Below, one piece after another: positions 54,291 to 62,510 of a stretch of 64,000 nucleotides of DNA (its first letter is position 1; each line of letters begins with the position of its first letter). The position numbers were made by a program, and so were the translations under genes. Below the pieces are notes generated by a model. It was not told the DNA's origin, did no database searches, and saw only the letters and a list, made by a program, of their open reading frames with translations. This stretch comes from Eledone cirrhosa. Taxonomy: Eukaryota; Mollusca; Cephalopoda; Octopoda; Eledonidae. The stretch lies in contig OZ024744.1 in the NCBI GenBank assembly GCA_964016885.1, positions 116,253,302 to 116,317,301 of the forward strand. The letters are read 5' to 3'.

Positions 54291-54359
54291 TTCAAGAACA
54301 CAACACATAACCCAGGCCAGGAATCAAACACCCTTACCACAACACCACACACCTCTACC
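54259..54359 (-). repeat. Terminal satellite unit that keeps a B-box
   Basis: The last unit departs from the array consensus. On the minus strand it reads through a head with TGTGGTAAGGG, then GTTTGATTCC at 54329-54320, a good match to the Pol III B-box (one C to T change), then TGGCCTGGG, and then joins the usual TTCTTGAACAAAAC body. Array units lack the B-box segment. It looks like a less rearranged version of the parental tRNA-SINE, preserved at the array edge. Confidence 0.65.
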
Positions 54360-54575
54360 AATTTTTCAAGCCCTCTTTTATTTAATTTGTTGTTAAAAAA
54401 CATGTTTTATAAATTTGAGTATCTACTCAGTATCCAGGTGTGTAGAACTCACTCAAACGCTCTTTTGTCATCAATCCCGGCTGCATTTGTCCTGAATCTT
54501 TACATTCTCAAGTGTAATTCCTAGGACGGTCAACTTTGCCTTTTGTTATTCCAGGATTGATAAAATAAAGAAATG
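54360..54575. other. Unassigned flank right of the satellite
   Basis: AT-rich single-copy-looking sequence. Open frames are short and run out of the satellite. I see no domain, RNA gene or repeat in it. Confidence 0.5.
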
Positions 54576-54597
54576 GAGAGAGGTAGAGAGAGGTAGA

Positions 54598-54640
<43 letters not shown>
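54576..54640. repeat. (GA)n microsatellite
   Basis: A purine tract, first interrupted (GGTAGAGA), then pure AG dinucleotides from about 54606 to 54638. It borders the GATA tract. Confidence 0.95.
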
Positions 54641-54642
<2 letters not shown>

Positions 54643-54644
54643 TT

Positions 54645-54683
<39 letters not shown>

Positions 54684-54703
54684 GATAGATAGATAGATAG
54701 ATA
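54645..54703. repeat. (GATA)n microsatellite
   Basis: About 14 GATA units with one 3-base interruption near 54683. It abuts the 3' end of a minus-strand LINE fragment. Confidence 0.95.
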
Positions 54704-54705
54704 TC

Positions 54706-55047
54706 TTTCTTTATTAGCCACAGGGGCACAAAAAAAAGGTGACAAATACAAAGGGGGAAGTTTACATACAATAAAAACGTGTAAAATGTTATCACAAATG
54801 TAATTTAACAAGTTAGTCGATTTTCCCCAATAGGGGGAGACAGTTTATATGGGTAACGCATACCCCCGAAAAAAATGTGCAACCCTCATCTCCAAGAGTA
54901 CGAAGAGTTTGTACTCCTCTCCTCCTCCTTTTTCTCAACCTACAGGCTGATATAGAGAGAAGCCCATTCACTCGGGACATTCTCACCACTTTCACCCACC
55001 TTTCATAAAACTTACTGGGGTACAGCACCTCTCTCTCCATCCTGATT
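54706..55047 (-). mobile_element. LINE fragment A, 3' end only
   Basis: A minus-strand LINE tail. Its 3' end (+ strand TTTCTTTATTAGCCACAGG) abuts the GATA tract at 54645-54703, and its 5' break at about 55047 abuts another GATA tract (55051-55071). It contains the 3' UTR and a piece of the last codons of the same LINE family as copy E. Confidence 0.85.
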
Positions 55048-55050
55048 TTA

Positions 55051-55071
55051 GATAGATAGATAGATAGATAG
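55051..55071. repeat. (GATA)n tract between LINE fragments A and B
   Basis: Five GATA units separating the 5' break of fragment A from a short linker and the 3' end of fragment B. Confidence 0.9.
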
Positions 55072-55088
55072 GTGATACATAAATATGA

Positions 55089-55193
55089 TTCTTTATTAGC
55101 CACAAGGGCACAAAAGAATACGATAAAAACGTGTAAAATACTATCACAAATGCAATTTTAAAAATTAATCGATTTTCCTCAATAGGGGAGACA
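55089..55193 (-). mobile_element. LINE fragment B, 3' UTR only
   Basis: About 105 bp of the same LINE 3' UTR (starting TTCTTTATTAGCCACAAGG), truncated at GGGGAGACAC and followed by a short ATAGATAGAT tract. It has more differences from the others (for example a deletion around the AATACAAAGG block). Confidence 0.8.
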
Positions 55194-55207
55194 CATAGAT
55201 AGATATG

Positions 55208-55733
55208 TTTCTTTATTAGCCACAGGGGCACAAAAGAAGGGGACAAATACAAAGGGGAAGTTTACATACAATAAAAACGTCTAAAATATTATCACAAATG
55301 CAATTTAAAAAATTAGTCGATTTTCCCCAATAGGGGGAGACAGTTTATATGGGTAACACATACCCCCGAAAAAAATGTGCAACCCTCATCTCCAAGAGTA
55401 CGAAGAGTTTGTACTCCCTTCCTCTCCTCCTTTTCCTCAACCTGCAGGCTGATATAGAGAGAAGGCCCATTCACTCGGGCCATTCTCGCCACTTTCACCC
55501 ACCTTTCATAAAACTTGCTGGGGTACAGCACCTCTCTCTCCATCCTGATTCTTCTTCCAAAATGGTATTTGAAAAAAAAGAATCAGTTGTTGGCCGGAGA
55601 GAAAGGTGTCTGACTTCAGCCCTTTCAACCTTGTCCACCATACAACCTCTTTCGCCATAGCTATCACACAAAGGAAAACCGCCTCTCCTTCGTTTTTGAA
55701 GGAGGGTGGCGGTTTGATCATGACAATGGACTC
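55208..55733 (-). mobile_element. LINE fragment C, 3' UTR and C-terminal codons
   Basis: Minus-strand LINE tail of about 526 bp. It includes the last roughly 95 codons of ORF2 (block matching 56161-56450 of copy E) and the 3' UTR. GATA-type tracts lie on both sides (55194-55206 and 55734-55749). Confidence 0.85.
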
Positions 55734-55749
55734 ATAGATAGATAGATAT
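55734..55749. repeat. (GATA)n tract between LINE fragments C and D
   Basis: ATAGATAGATAGAT directly after the 5' break of fragment C and directly before the 3' end of fragment D. Confidence 0.85.
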
Positions 55750-55750
55750 G

Positions 55751-55894
55751 TTTCTTTATTAGCCACAGAGGCACAAAGGAAGGGGACAAATACAAAGGGG
55801 GAAGTTTACATACAATAAAAACGTGTAAAATGTTATCACAAATGCAATTTAAAAATTAGTCGATTTTCCCCAATAGGGGGAGACATTACATATG
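55751..55894 (-). mobile_element. LINE fragment D, 3' UTR only
   Basis: About 144 bp of the LINE 3' UTR, broken shortly after AGGGGGAGACA. It is again between GATA tracts (55734-55749 and 55895-55919). Confidence 0.82.
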
Positions 55895-55919
55895 AGATAG
55901 ATAGATAGATAGATAGATA
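55895..55919. repeat. (GATA)n tract at the 3' end of LINE copy E
   Basis: Six GATA units abutting TTTCTTTATTAGCC of copy E. Confidence 0.9.
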
Positions 55920-55920
55920 T

Positions 55921-57926
55921 ATTTCTTTATTAGCCACAGGGGCACAAAAGAAGGGGACAAATACAAAGGGGGAAGTTTACATACAATAAAAACGTGTAAA
56001 ATGTTATCACAAATGGAATTTAAAAAGTTAGTCGATTTTCCCCAATAGAGGGAGACAGTTTATATGGGTAACACATACCCCCGAAAAAAAATGTGCAACC
56101 CTCATCTCCAGGAGTACGAAGAGTTTGTATTCCCTTCCTCTCCTCCTCCTTTTCCTCAACCTACAGGCTGATATAGAGAGAAGGCCCATTCACTCGGGCC
56201 ATTCTCGCCACTTTCACCCACCTTTCATAAAACTTGCTGGGGTACAGCACCTCTTTCTCCATCCTGATTCTTCTTCCAAAGTGGTATTTGAAAAAAAGAA
56301 TCAGTTGTTGGCCGGAGAGAAAGGTGTCTGACCTCAGCCCTTTCAACCTTGTCCACCATACAACCTCTTTCGCCATAGCTATCACACAAAGGAAAACCGC
56401 CTCTCCTTCGTTTTTGAAGGAGGGTGGCGGTTTGATCGTGACAATGGACTCGGTGGTCAACTGGACTGGTCCCACCCGCGACAATAGTCGTTCTACATAG
56501 CCCCACAGGTCAGTGACGCCCGGGCAGTGTATGAATGCGTACGCGACAGTTTCTTCGTCTTGCACGCACCTCGGACAGATCTTTTTTGCAGGGTCCCTGC
56601 CCGGGCGCCCATGTCTGTAGAGCTTGTCTCGAACTGGTAGAGCTCCTCGGTAGCACTGCCAGGCCAGGGACTTTTGGAAGTTGTCCATCGGTCCCGGGCG
56701 GAAGGTCCTACCGAACAGACTGGCCAGTTCATCTTCCTCTACGCCTAGAGTTTCACCGAGCGCGTCGTCGCACTTGCTGCGGACTAACCCTCTATAGAAT
56801 GACGAAGTGGAGTCTCCACTGATCGCCGGGTCCGCCTGCCAGAGGGCTGTGAGCGCCTGAGCACATTCGATGTGCCAGTCGCCCATTTTCCTCGGTCTTT
56901 GCTTGACCCAGGACTGCAGCTCGGTCAGCAAGACGAGTCGTGGGAAGGCTCGCCTCACGAACGGGGCCCACACCGGTTGTCCGGTGAGGAATACGTAGAG
57001 ATGCCGCAGCCTGAGCGCGTGTTTGCGCATCGTCAACCACGGCATTCCCAGCCCTCCGTTAGAAGGGTGTTGGCAGCAGATGGATCTTCTCACCAAAGGA
57101 GCCCGCCTCTTCCAAAGGAATCGGAACAGCGCGCGCTCCATTTTGGCTGGACAAGGCACGACGGTCAAGCGGTAGTAGATGGCGGACGCTATAAAAGTGT
57201 TCGCCACCTCCGCTCGACCTTTCAAGGATAGTTTGCACTCGGCCCACTTCTGGGTGAGTGCAAAGACCTTGGCCGTCACTTCGTTCCAGTTCTTCTCCAC
57301 CTGGATGTCCGGACCAAACCAGACCCCGAGCAGCTTTACCGGTCCTTCCGTCCAGCGTCCGACGACGCCATCGGAAGGCATCGGTCTGCCTCTCCACGAT
57401 CCGAGTTGCAAACCGATGGACTTGTCCCGGTTCAGCTTCGCTCCTGTGAGACTTTCGTATTCCTTCAGTAAGGTGCCGACTTCCTCGATTTGCGAGGCGC
57501 TCGACACCATTACTGTCACGTCTTCGGCGTAGGCCGACGCCGCTTTCCGCAGTCCCAGTTCCAGAGGGATGCCCTGCAATAGCTCCAGCTTCCGCAGTAG
57601 TGGCTCGAGAGTCAGTACGTACAGAAGGGAGGAGAGAGGGCATCCCTGTCGAATGGATCGCGTAATATGGAACGGCTCCGAGAGGTAGCCGTTCACCTTG
57701 ACCCTTGAGCAGATGTTGCTGTTGTGCATTGCAGCGATCCAGCCCCTGAACACGGGTCCGAAGCCTGCCGCCCCGAGCACCGCATCCAGGTAACGATGGT
57801 CAACCCTATCGAAAGCCTTAGACTGATCCAAGTTGATCAGGGCCCCACCGAAGCCGGGTCTACACCCTACCCTCTCTATGATGTATCGCATGAGGTGGGG
57901 GTTGTCGTGTATGGACCGTGTATGTC
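55921..57926 (-). mobile_element. LINE copy E, 5'-truncated non-LTR retrotransposon
   Basis: The longest LINE copy: 3' UTR (55921-56160) and an open ORF2 section. The family resembles the L1/Tx1 group by its RT blocks and C-terminal zinc-finger region. The endonuclease and N-terminal RT blocks are missing. Homology with RT breaks just upstream of the SIHDN block at about 57926. Confidence 0.85.
56161..57891 (-). CDS. LINE ORF2 C-terminal part: reverse transcriptase palm, thumb and zinc-finger region (copy E)
   Basis: A 576-codon open stretch, 5'-truncated; the ATG at its head is internal and coding similarity goes on upstream to about 57926. RT blocks from the N-terminus: a palm block with the first catalytic Asp (LDQSKAFDRVDH, residues 21-32), RQGCPLSSLLY (81-91) and YAED at 121-124, where YADD is expected, so one of the two catalytic aspartates is Glu. 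Thumb and connection follow. A Cys/His region near 439-456 has CPRC and a final HC, but one His of the CCHC pattern seen in copy F is Tyr here. It would act in target-primed reverse transcription. With the missing endonuclease and the Asp to Glu change it is very probably inactive. Confidence 0.85.
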   Translation of the reverse strand: MRYIIERVGCRPGFGGALINLDQSKAFDRVDHRYLDAVLGAAGFGPVFRGWIAAMHNSNICSRVKVNGYLSEPFHITRSIRQGCPLSSLLYVLTLEPLLRKLELLQGIPLELGLRKAASAYAEDVTVMVSSASQIEEVGTLLKEYESLTGAKLNRDKSIGLQLGSWRGRPMPSDGVVGRWTEGPVKLLGVWFGPDIQVEKNWNEVTAKVFALTQKWAECKLSLKGRAEVANTFIASAIYYRLTVVPCPAKMERALFRFLWKRRAPLVRRSICCQHPSNGGLGMPWLTMRKHALRLRHLYVFLTGQPVWAPFVRRAFPRLVLLTELQSWVKQRPRKMGDWHIECAQALTALWQADPAISGDSTSSFYRGLVRSKCDDALGETLGVEEDELASLFGRTFRPGPMDNFQKSLAWQCYRGALPVRDKLYRHGRPGRDPAKKICPRCVQDEETVAYAFIHCPGVTDLWGYVERLLSRVGPVQLTTESIVTIKPPPSFKNEGEAVFLCVIAMAKEVVWWTRLKGLRSDTFLSGQQLILFFKYHFGRRIRMEKEVLYPSKFYERWVKVARMARVNGPSLYISL

Positions 57927-58090
57927 GTAAATGGATATTCCGCCCCTGTAGGGGGCGAAAATGAGTTGACGCACCACCTGAAGGTCCAGACGGGTGGTCA
58001 AGTTACACAATGATATAAAATTTAACTAAAAACTCACGTTTTTTTCTTACATAAATTAACGGAAACTTCTCCGCGAAGTGACACGCGTCT
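57927..58090. other. Unassigned 164-bp segment between LINE E and a GATA tract
   Basis: It does not align to the RT family upstream of the break and carries a GC-rich hairpin (CGCCCC-TGTA-GGGGGCG, 57940-57957). It could be part of the LINE 5' end, a transduced piece or an older element. I do not recognise it. Confidence 0.4.
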
Positions 58091-58097
58091 GATAGAG

Positions 58098-58152
<55 letters not shown>
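58091..58152. repeat. (GATA)n microsatellite at the 3' end of LINE copy F
   Basis: About 15 GATA units, after a short GATAGAGA start, directly abutting TTTCTTTATTAGCC of copy F. Confidence 0.95.
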
Positions 58153-58153
<1 letters not shown>

Positions 58154-59385
58154 TTCTTTATTAGCCACAAGGGCGCAACAAGAAAGGGGACAATACAAAG
58201 ACATGCCGGGGATTTTACATACAGTCGTGTAAAAAATATAAAAACAAACAATTTCAACAATCGAAATCCCCAATAGGGGGGAGGCGCCACAAATGGGTTG
58301 TTTAATACCCCGTCGATAGAACAACCCTCAACTCAAGGAGCGTGTTGTGCAAGTGCTCCTTTCTTCCTTTTGCTCTCTTCCTCAACCTACAGGCTTATAA
58401 ACAGAGAAGGCCCAATCACTCGGGCCATTTTCGCTTCATTCACCCACCTTTCAGTAAATTTACTGGGGTGCAGTGCCTCTCTCTCCACCCTGATTCTCCT
58501 TCTAAAGTGATACTTAAAGAATGGAATCAATTGTTGTCCGGAGAGAAAGGCATCTGTCCTCAGTCCTCTCAACCTCGTCCACCATATAACTTCTTTCACC
58601 ATAGCCACCGTACAGAGGAAAACCGCCTCTCTTTCGTTTTTGAAAGAGTCTGGCGGTTTGATCCTTACTATGGACTCGGCAGTCAACTGTATTTGTCCCA
58701 TACGCGACAGCAGTTGTTCTGCATAGTTCCACAGGTCGCTTACGCCCGGGCAGTGTACAATTGCGTGCAGAACTGTTTCAATGTCCTGCGCACATCTTGG
58801 ACACGTCCTCTTGGAAGGATCCCTGCCAGGGCGTCCGTGCCTGTAGATCTTGTCACGAACCGGTAGAGCTCCTCGGTAGCACTGCCAGGCCAGGGACCTC
58901 TGGAAGTTGTCCATAGGTCCCGGGCGGAAAGTCCTACCAAACATACTGGTGAGCTCATCGTCTTCGACGCCCAGAGTCTCTCCGAGCACGTCGTCGCCCT
59001 TGTAACGTACAATCCCTCTATAGAATGTCGAAGTGGAGTCTCCACTGATTGCTGCGCCCGCTTGCCAGAGGACTGTGAGCGCCTGAGCGCATTCAATGTG
59101 CCAGGCTACCATCGTTTTCGGTCTTTTCTTCACCCAGGACTGCAGCTCCGTTAGCGAGACGAGCTGTGGGAAAGCCTGTCTTACAAACGGTGCCCACACC
59201 GGTTTGGGGTCGGTGAGGAATACCTGGAGATGCCGCAGCCTCAGCGCATGTTTGCGCATCATCAGCCACGGCATTCCCAGCCCTCCGTTGGAAGGGTGCT
59301 GACAGCAGACGGATCTCCTCACCAGCGGAGCCTGCTTCTTCCACAGAAACTGGAAGAGCATGCGTTCCATCTTGGCGAGGTGTTC
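58153..59385 (-). mobile_element. LINE copy F, 5'-truncated
   Basis: Related to copy E but a distinct subfamily; its 3' UTR matches the plus-strand copy G more closely (CCCCGGCATG block). It is flanked by GATA on both sides: 58091-58152 at the 3' end and 59386-59407 at the 5' break. Confidence 0.87.
58387..59370 (-). CDS. LINE ORF2 C-terminal fragment (copy F)
   Basis: A 327-codon open stretch corresponding to residues from about 251 of the copy E frame to the end. It has no RT catalytic blocks because the 5' part is truncated. The C-terminal Cys/His region is intact: CPRC, then eight residues, His, and a closing His-Cys pair, consistent with a CCHC nucleic-acid-binding finger. The reading frame continues upstream of the Met to the break at 59385. 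It is a dead 5'-truncated copy with an undamaged frame, suggesting a young insertion. Confidence 0.82.
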   Translation of the reverse strand: MERMLFQFLWKKQAPLVRRSVCCQHPSNGGLGMPWLMMRKHALRLRHLQVFLTDPKPVWAPFVRQAFPQLVSLTELQSWVKKRPKTMVAWHIECAQALTVLWQAGAAISGDSTSTFYRGIVRYKGDDVLGETLGVEDDELTSMFGRTFRPGPMDNFQRSLAWQCYRGALPVRDKIYRHGRPGRDPSKRTCPRCAQDIETVLHAIVHCPGVSDLWNYAEQLLSRMGQIQLTAESIVRIKPPDSFKNEREAVFLCTVAMVKEVIWWTRLRGLRTDAFLSGQQLIPFFKYHFRRRIRVEREALHPSKFTERWVNEAKMARVIGPSLFISL

Positions 59386-59407
59386 AGATAGATAGATAGA
59401 TAGATAG
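59386..59407. repeat. (GATA)n tract at the 5' break of LINE copy F
   Basis: About five GATA units directly after the 5' break of copy F (ends TGTTCA), so the copy sits inside a GATA tract. Confidence 0.92.
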
Positions 59408-59416
59408 GGATATATA

Positions 59417-60595
59417 CAGGGTGCGGACGATATTTGTTCGCAAGATTACTGTCTAGGAAGAAGTTAACACAGTAGTTTTATTTTTTAAGATATATTTATC
59501 AAACTTGCGTCAGTTTGTCTTCATGACTTGTTCTTTCGATCGCACTTGCTAAACCCGCCATTGGCTTTGATGAGGGTCTCAAGGCGGCCTCGGAACCGGC
59601 TACTGGCCTTCGTCACTGTCCCCCGACTTAGGCCCCTAAAGGCACTTGTGATCCTAGCCTTCAGATCGTCTTTCGTATTGCAGCTAGATCTGTTGGTGTC
59701 TCATTCCACTGCGCCCCACACAAAGAAGTCGAGGGGCTTGAAGTCAGGCGAGCTGGGAGGCCAGGTGTCAGGGGAAGTGTGGTCGACGAAGTTCTCTGAC
59801 AGCCAGGCTTGGGTCTTTCAGCTGGTATGGCAGGGCGCTGAGTCTTGCTGCCACACGTACAGCTTACCTGCAGCTACCTGGTCGATTCAGGGTTTTACTA
59901 CTTCGCCCAGAACGTGGATGTAGCCATCGGTGTTCAGCTTGAGGCCCTCAGGGAAGAAGTGAGGTGGCATGACGCTGGAAACTTTGTCTGCATGACTCTG
60001 GGCACGTCTTTGGATGAGACAGCAAGCCACCTGTTGTTCTGGGAGTTGATCTTCTGGTCTTGGCAGAAGTTTTTCTCATCGGAGAAAAACCGCAGCATCT
60101 CTGGCTCCAGTGGGTGTTTCAACTTGTTGATCATCTTCTTTGCAAGCTTCAGTCGCTTTTCTTTCATCACCTTTGACAGAAATTGTCCTTTCCTCATCTT
60201 GTAAGAAACGTAGCGAATGTCTTCATGTACTACCAGCCTAATGAGCTTTTCATCCATGCCTTTCTCCCTTGCAATGGCACGCATCGACTTGCTAGGTTCA
60301 TTGTTGATGATATCCTGAATTTCAGCGATGAACTCGGGCGTTCTGAAGCGTCAGATCGTCGATCATGTGTTTTCCTCTCTGATGTTGCTTCGTAGTCGAA
60401 TCCTGAATCTTCCAATTCCTTTCTGACCTTTTCCACCATTCTCCTGCTGACGCTGAGAAAGTCTGAAATTTCCTTATTTGTCCTCCCGGCACGGATTTCA
60501 AGAAGAACTCCGTGTCTCTTCCACAAATTTGGAGGTTTAAAATTATTCATAATCAATTATTCTGAAAATAAATAATGGAAATATAGTCACTTGGA
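59417..60595 (-). mobile_element. mariner/Tc1-type DNA transposon, one end missing
   Basis: The left end is CAGGGTGCGGACG at 59417, preceded by TA at 59415-59416, the usual target dinucleotide. No matching inverted copy is found on the right, where sequence passes into LINE copy G near 60590-60605. The transposase remnant is on the minus strand. Confidence 0.8.
59521..60550 (-). pseudogene. mariner-family transposase remnant
   Basis: The ATG at 60550-60548 opens an N-terminal helix-turn-helix region (NKEISDFL, VSRRMVEKVRKELE). The frame breaks after THDRRSD and resumes downstream (residues REKGMDEKL). The first catalytic Asp is in FSDEKNF, followed by a WLAVSS block. The expected segment after that is shortened by a deletion near 59970. 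The second Asp (QQDSA, about 59840) and the third (SPDFKPLDFF, about 59725) are still visible, but in frames interrupted by stops and shifts. The transposase excised and inserted elements at TA sites. This copy is non-functional but recently decayed. Confidence 0.83.
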
Positions 60596-60604
60596 AGCGG
60601 TTCT

Positions 60605-62380
60605 CAAGACGGCCAGTTCTATCGAAGCCGTTCGCAATCACGCGTTCCATCCGACAGAGATGCCTTCTCTCCTCCATTCTGTATGTACTGACTCTAGAGC
60701 CACTACTGCGGAAGTTGGAGCTTCTGCAGGGCATCCCGTTGGAACCGGGACTGCGGAAAGCGGCGTCGGCCTTGTGCCGACGATGTCACAGTAATGGTGT
60801 CTAAAACCTCGGAAATCGAGAAGTTCGGCAACTTACTGCAGGAATACGAAAGGCTCACAGGAGCAAAACTGAACCCGGACAAGTCTATCGGTTTGCAACT
60901 CGGTACGTGGAGAGGCAAACCGATGACGTCCGACAGAGTCGTCGGACGCTGGACGGAAGGACCGGTGAAATTGCTCGGGGTCTGGTTCGGTCCGGACCTC
61001 CAGGTGGAGAAAAACTGGAATGAGATCACGGCCAAGGTGTTTGCACTCACCCAGAAGTGGGCAGAGTGCAAACTGTCCTTGAAAGGTCGAGCGGAGGTGG
61101 CGAACACTTTCATAGCGTCCGTCATCTACTACCGCTTGACTGTCGTGACTTGTCCCCGTGAATACCTCACCAAGATGGAACGCATGCTCTTCCAGTTCCT
61201 TTGGAAGAAGCAGGCTCGACTGGTGAGGAGATCCGTCTGCTGTCAGCACCCTTCCAACGGAGGGCTGGGAATGCCATGGCTGATGATGTGCAAACATGCA
61301 CTGAGATTACGGCACCTCCAGGTATTCCTCACCGAACAACCGGTGTGGGAACCGTTTGTGAGACAGGCCTTCCCGCAACTTGTTTCGCTGACGGAGCTGC
61401 AGTCCTGGGTCAAACGGAGACCGAAGAAGATGGGCACCTGACACATTGAATGCGCTCAGGCGCTCACAGTCCTCTGTCAAGCGTACACAGCAATCAGTGG
61501 AGATTCCACTTCGACATTCTATAGTGGGTTAGTACGTCACAAGTGCGACGACGTGCTCAGAAAGACTCTGGGCGTGGAAGACGACGAGCTCACCAGTCTG
61601 TTCGGTAGAGGTTTCTGCCCGGGACCTATGGACAACTTCCAAAGGTCCCTGGCCTGGCAGTGCTACCAAGGAGCTCTACCCGTTCAAGATAAGATCTACA
61701 GGCACGGACGCCTCGGCAGAGATCCTTCCAAGAGGATGTGTCCAAGATGCGAGCAGGACATTGAAACCATCCTGCTCGCAACTGTACACTGCCCGGGCGT
61801 AACCGACCTGTGGAACTACGCAGAACAACTACTTTCACGTATGGGACAAATCCAGTTGACTGCCGAGTCCGTGTTAAGGATCAAACTGCCAACTTCCTTC
61901 AAAAACGAAAGAGAGGCGGTTTTCCTCTGTATAGTGGCTATGGCGAAAGAAGTTATATAGTGGACGAGATTGAGAGGACTGAGGACAGATGCCTTTCTCT
62001 CTGGACAACAACTCATTCCCTTCTTTAAGTACCACTTTAGAAGGAGAATCAGAGTGGAGAGAGAGGCACTGCACCCCAGTAAATTTACTGAAAGGTGGGT
62101 GAATGTAGCAAAAATGGCCCGAGTGATTGGGCCTTCTCTGTTTATAAACCTGTAGGTTGAAGAAGAGAGAAAAGGAAGAAAGGAGCACTTGCACAACACG
62201 CTCCTGGAGTTGAGGGTTGTTCTATCGACGGGGTATTAAACAACCCATTTGTAACGCCTCCCCCTATTGGGGATTTCGATTGTAAAATTTGTTTGTTTTA
62301 ATAATATTTTTACACGACTGTATGTAAAATCCCCGGCATGTGTCTTTGTATTGTCCCCTTTTCTTGTGCGCCTTTGTGGA
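60605..62380 (+). mobile_element. LINE copy G, 5'-truncated, plus strand
   Basis: Same family as copy F but in the opposite orientation. It begins abruptly beside the mariner remnant, runs through RT, C-terminal region and 3' UTR, and stops near GCGCCTTTGTGG (about 62380) without the AATAAAGAAA end or a GATA tail. Confidence 0.83.
60612..62155 (+). pseudogene. LINE ORF2 remnant (copy G)
   Basis: It starts at the RT block before RSIRQ (about 60650). The frame is broken inside the YADD motif (about 60768-60785). From 60794 one frame continues to 62155, with in-frame stops TGA at 61439-61441 and TAG at 61958-61960. The second stop replaces a Trp codon conserved in copies E and F. The Cys region near 61740-61790 keeps CPRC but lacks the His present in copy F. 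This is an old dead copy. Confidence 0.83.
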
Positions 62381-62510
62381 AATATGATTAATATGATTCC
62401 AGTCCCTTGGAGGACTAACAAAACACCCAGGAGCTGGACATATCGTCGAATTGACAGAGTGTAACACATTTCAACAACATGTGTACCTGTCTTTTTCACA
62501 TTAATTCGTA
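62381..62510. other. Unassigned sequence between LINE G and the hammerhead-like motif
   Basis: AT-rich, with no coding signal. It may belong to the element that carries the ribozyme motif, but I cannot show this. Confidence 0.35.

Larger units (their letters stand above)
10927..54359. repeat. Satellite array 2, about 430 units of about 100 bp
   Basis: Continuous tandem units of the same satellite over 43.4 kb; the unit count is length divided by period. Unit lengths are mostly 100 bp, with recurrent 99-bp and 95-bp classes. Variant units recur in fixed order and form higher-order blocks. Read on the minus strand, each unit contains TGGCCTAGTGG (an A-box match) and the block TTCTTGAACAAAACAC-TTC-ATTTCAC. 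The + strand block GTGTTTTGTTC-AA-GAACACAACAC is an 11-bp inverted repeat with one mismatch. Open frames of 60-140 codons recur on both strands but follow the repeat period and encode no recognisable domain. Confidence 0.96.

Noticed and set aside
10927..54359. CRISPR array
   Set aside because: The regular units have no constant-repeat plus unique-spacer structure. The entire unit is repeated, and the sequence is plainly eukaryotic.
54530..54811. Ser/Tyr/Ile/Leu-rich repeat proteins around the GA and GATA tracts (also 58003-58324)
   Set aside because: They are direct translations of the microsatellites, with no other support.
56872..57532. Plus-strand and alternative minus-strand open frames over LINE copy E
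   Set aside because: They are overlapping shadows of the RT frame in GC-rich coding DNA. Only the frame at 56161-57891 carries RT blocks.
59528..60204. Plus-strand open frames of 100-130 codons over the mariner remnant
   Set aside because: They are antisense to the transposase, whose catalytic motifs are clear on the minus strand.
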